DNA of 12,732 bases from the NCBI GenBank assembly GCA_022574265.1, contig JACZSI010000038.1, positions 1 through 12,732 on the forward strand, written 5' to 3'. The notes under the pieces are model-generated. The model was not told the origin of the DNA, did no database searches, and saw nothing but the letters and a program-made list of their open reading frames with translations. How positions within the stretch are numbered: the first letter of the stretch is position 1; every line of letters starts with the position of its first letter. The position numbers were made by a program, and so were the translations under genes. This stretch comes from Chloroflexota bacterium (GTDB lineage Bacteria > Chloroflexota > Dehalococcoidia > Lucifugimonadales > Australimonadaceae). Positions 12,487-12,732 of the stretch are shown here, in pieces.

Positions 12487-12732
12487 CTAACGTGTGACGC
12501 CTGGCGGGCGCCAGTGCTCTTCCTTTCGGGGGCCGAAGGACTTGATGTCGAACCGCAGGCGCTCGAGCCCGTCGATCTCGATCTCGATCTTGTCGCCGTC
12601 GTTGATGGGGGCGAGGCCCTCGTGGTGCGTGCCGCAGGAGAGCACGTCGCCGGGCATGAGCGTGATCCACTGCGTTAGCCACGCGATCTGCTCGGCGATC
12701 GGGTGGGCCATGGCCGACGTGTTGTAGTCCTG
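12487..12732 (-). CDS. Fumarylacetoacetate hydrolase (FAH) family protein, C-terminal part only
   Basis: The last 81 codons of an FAH-family protein; the rest lies beyond the right edge. The frame is open to base 12732 and reads QDYNTSAMAHPIAEQIAWLTQWITLMPGDVLSCGTHHEG, matching the family pattern of R/Q-x-x-NTS-x-M, a helix with a WLTQ/YLSQ-like phrase, then LxPGDVxxxGTPxG, where this protein has GTHHEG in place of GTPxGVG. The usual end follows: GDKIEIEIDGLERLRFDI. Family members cleave C-C bonds or decarboxylate and isomerise ring-cleavage products (HpcE-type) in aromatic catabolism. The ATG at 12711 is internal. It precedes the VOC gene by 12 bases in the same direction, so ring cleavage and downstream processing appear linked. 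Exact reaction cannot be told from this fragment. Confidence 0.9.
   Translation of the reverse strand, partial: QDYNTSAMAHPIAEQIAWLTQWITLMPGDVLSCGTHHEGLAPINDGDKIEIEIDGLERLRFDIKSFGPRKEEHWRPPGVTR

Noticed and set aside
11128..12678. 516-codon plus-strand frame opposite the VOC and FAH genes
   Set aside because: Runs through the repeat spacer and two recognised genes; Val/Glu/Leu-rich antisense composition with no family features.

Overview
The window is a very GC-rich bacterial chromosomal segment. Hand counts of two 60-base lines inside genes give about 72% and 78% GC. Genes are tightly packed and starts are ATG or GTG, mostly with GGAGG-type ribosome binding sites. The gene mix is an amidase, an amidohydrolase, a bicupin, a vicinal-oxygen-chelate (VOC) protein, an FAH-family protein, an OsmC-like protein and an EutA homologue. 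Together with intergenic TTCGACA-type inverted repeats, this recalls catabolically versatile environmental lineages such as SAR202/Dehalococcoidia-type Chloroflexota or deep Actinobacteria. That placement is an impression from memory. There is no rRNA, tRNA, CRISPR array or insertion sequence that I can see.

Layout. 1-1545 (+): 3' portion of an ABC exporter with fused membrane and ATPase domains, cut by the window edge. 1571-3053 (-): a 44-codon orphan gene followed 7 bases later by an amidase-signature enzyme, convergent with the exporter across a small hairpin. 3054-3155: a divergent promoter region with two extended -10 elements facing away from each other. 3156-3814 (+): a two-gene cassette of distinctly lower GC (about 53-57% in two hand-counted lines), consisting of an unrecognised 136-aa protein and an 80-aa RelE/ParE-like protein. 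It is probably a foreign toxin-antitoxin-like insert.

From 3825 to the right edge every gene lies on the minus strand. In order of transcription these are: an FAH-family protein (cut by the right edge) and a tandem VOC protein, 12 bases apart; a spacer of about 335 bases with degenerate ~37-base repeats and hairpins; an amidohydrolase of the N-acyl-D-amino-acid deacylase group and an OsmC-like peroxidase; a spacer of 293 bases with a large inverted repeat and a good sigma70-type promoter; then a bicupin protein, an MFS transporter, EutA and a histidine phosphatase.

How the genes may work together. FAH plus VOC suggests aromatic ring cleavage followed by hydrolysis or decarboxylation. The amidohydrolase and amidase suggest use of amides or N-acyl amino acids, and OsmC suggests peroxide defence. 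The most intriguing unit is bicupin - MFS - EutA - phosphatase. EutA is the ATP-dependent reactivase of coenzyme-B12 ethanolamine ammonia-lyase, yet no EutB/EutC is present. From memory, bicupins of this type carry the database name 'ethanolamine ammonia lyase-activating protein', which would make the co-location meaningful. The physical grouping is seen in the sequence; the shared function is inference.
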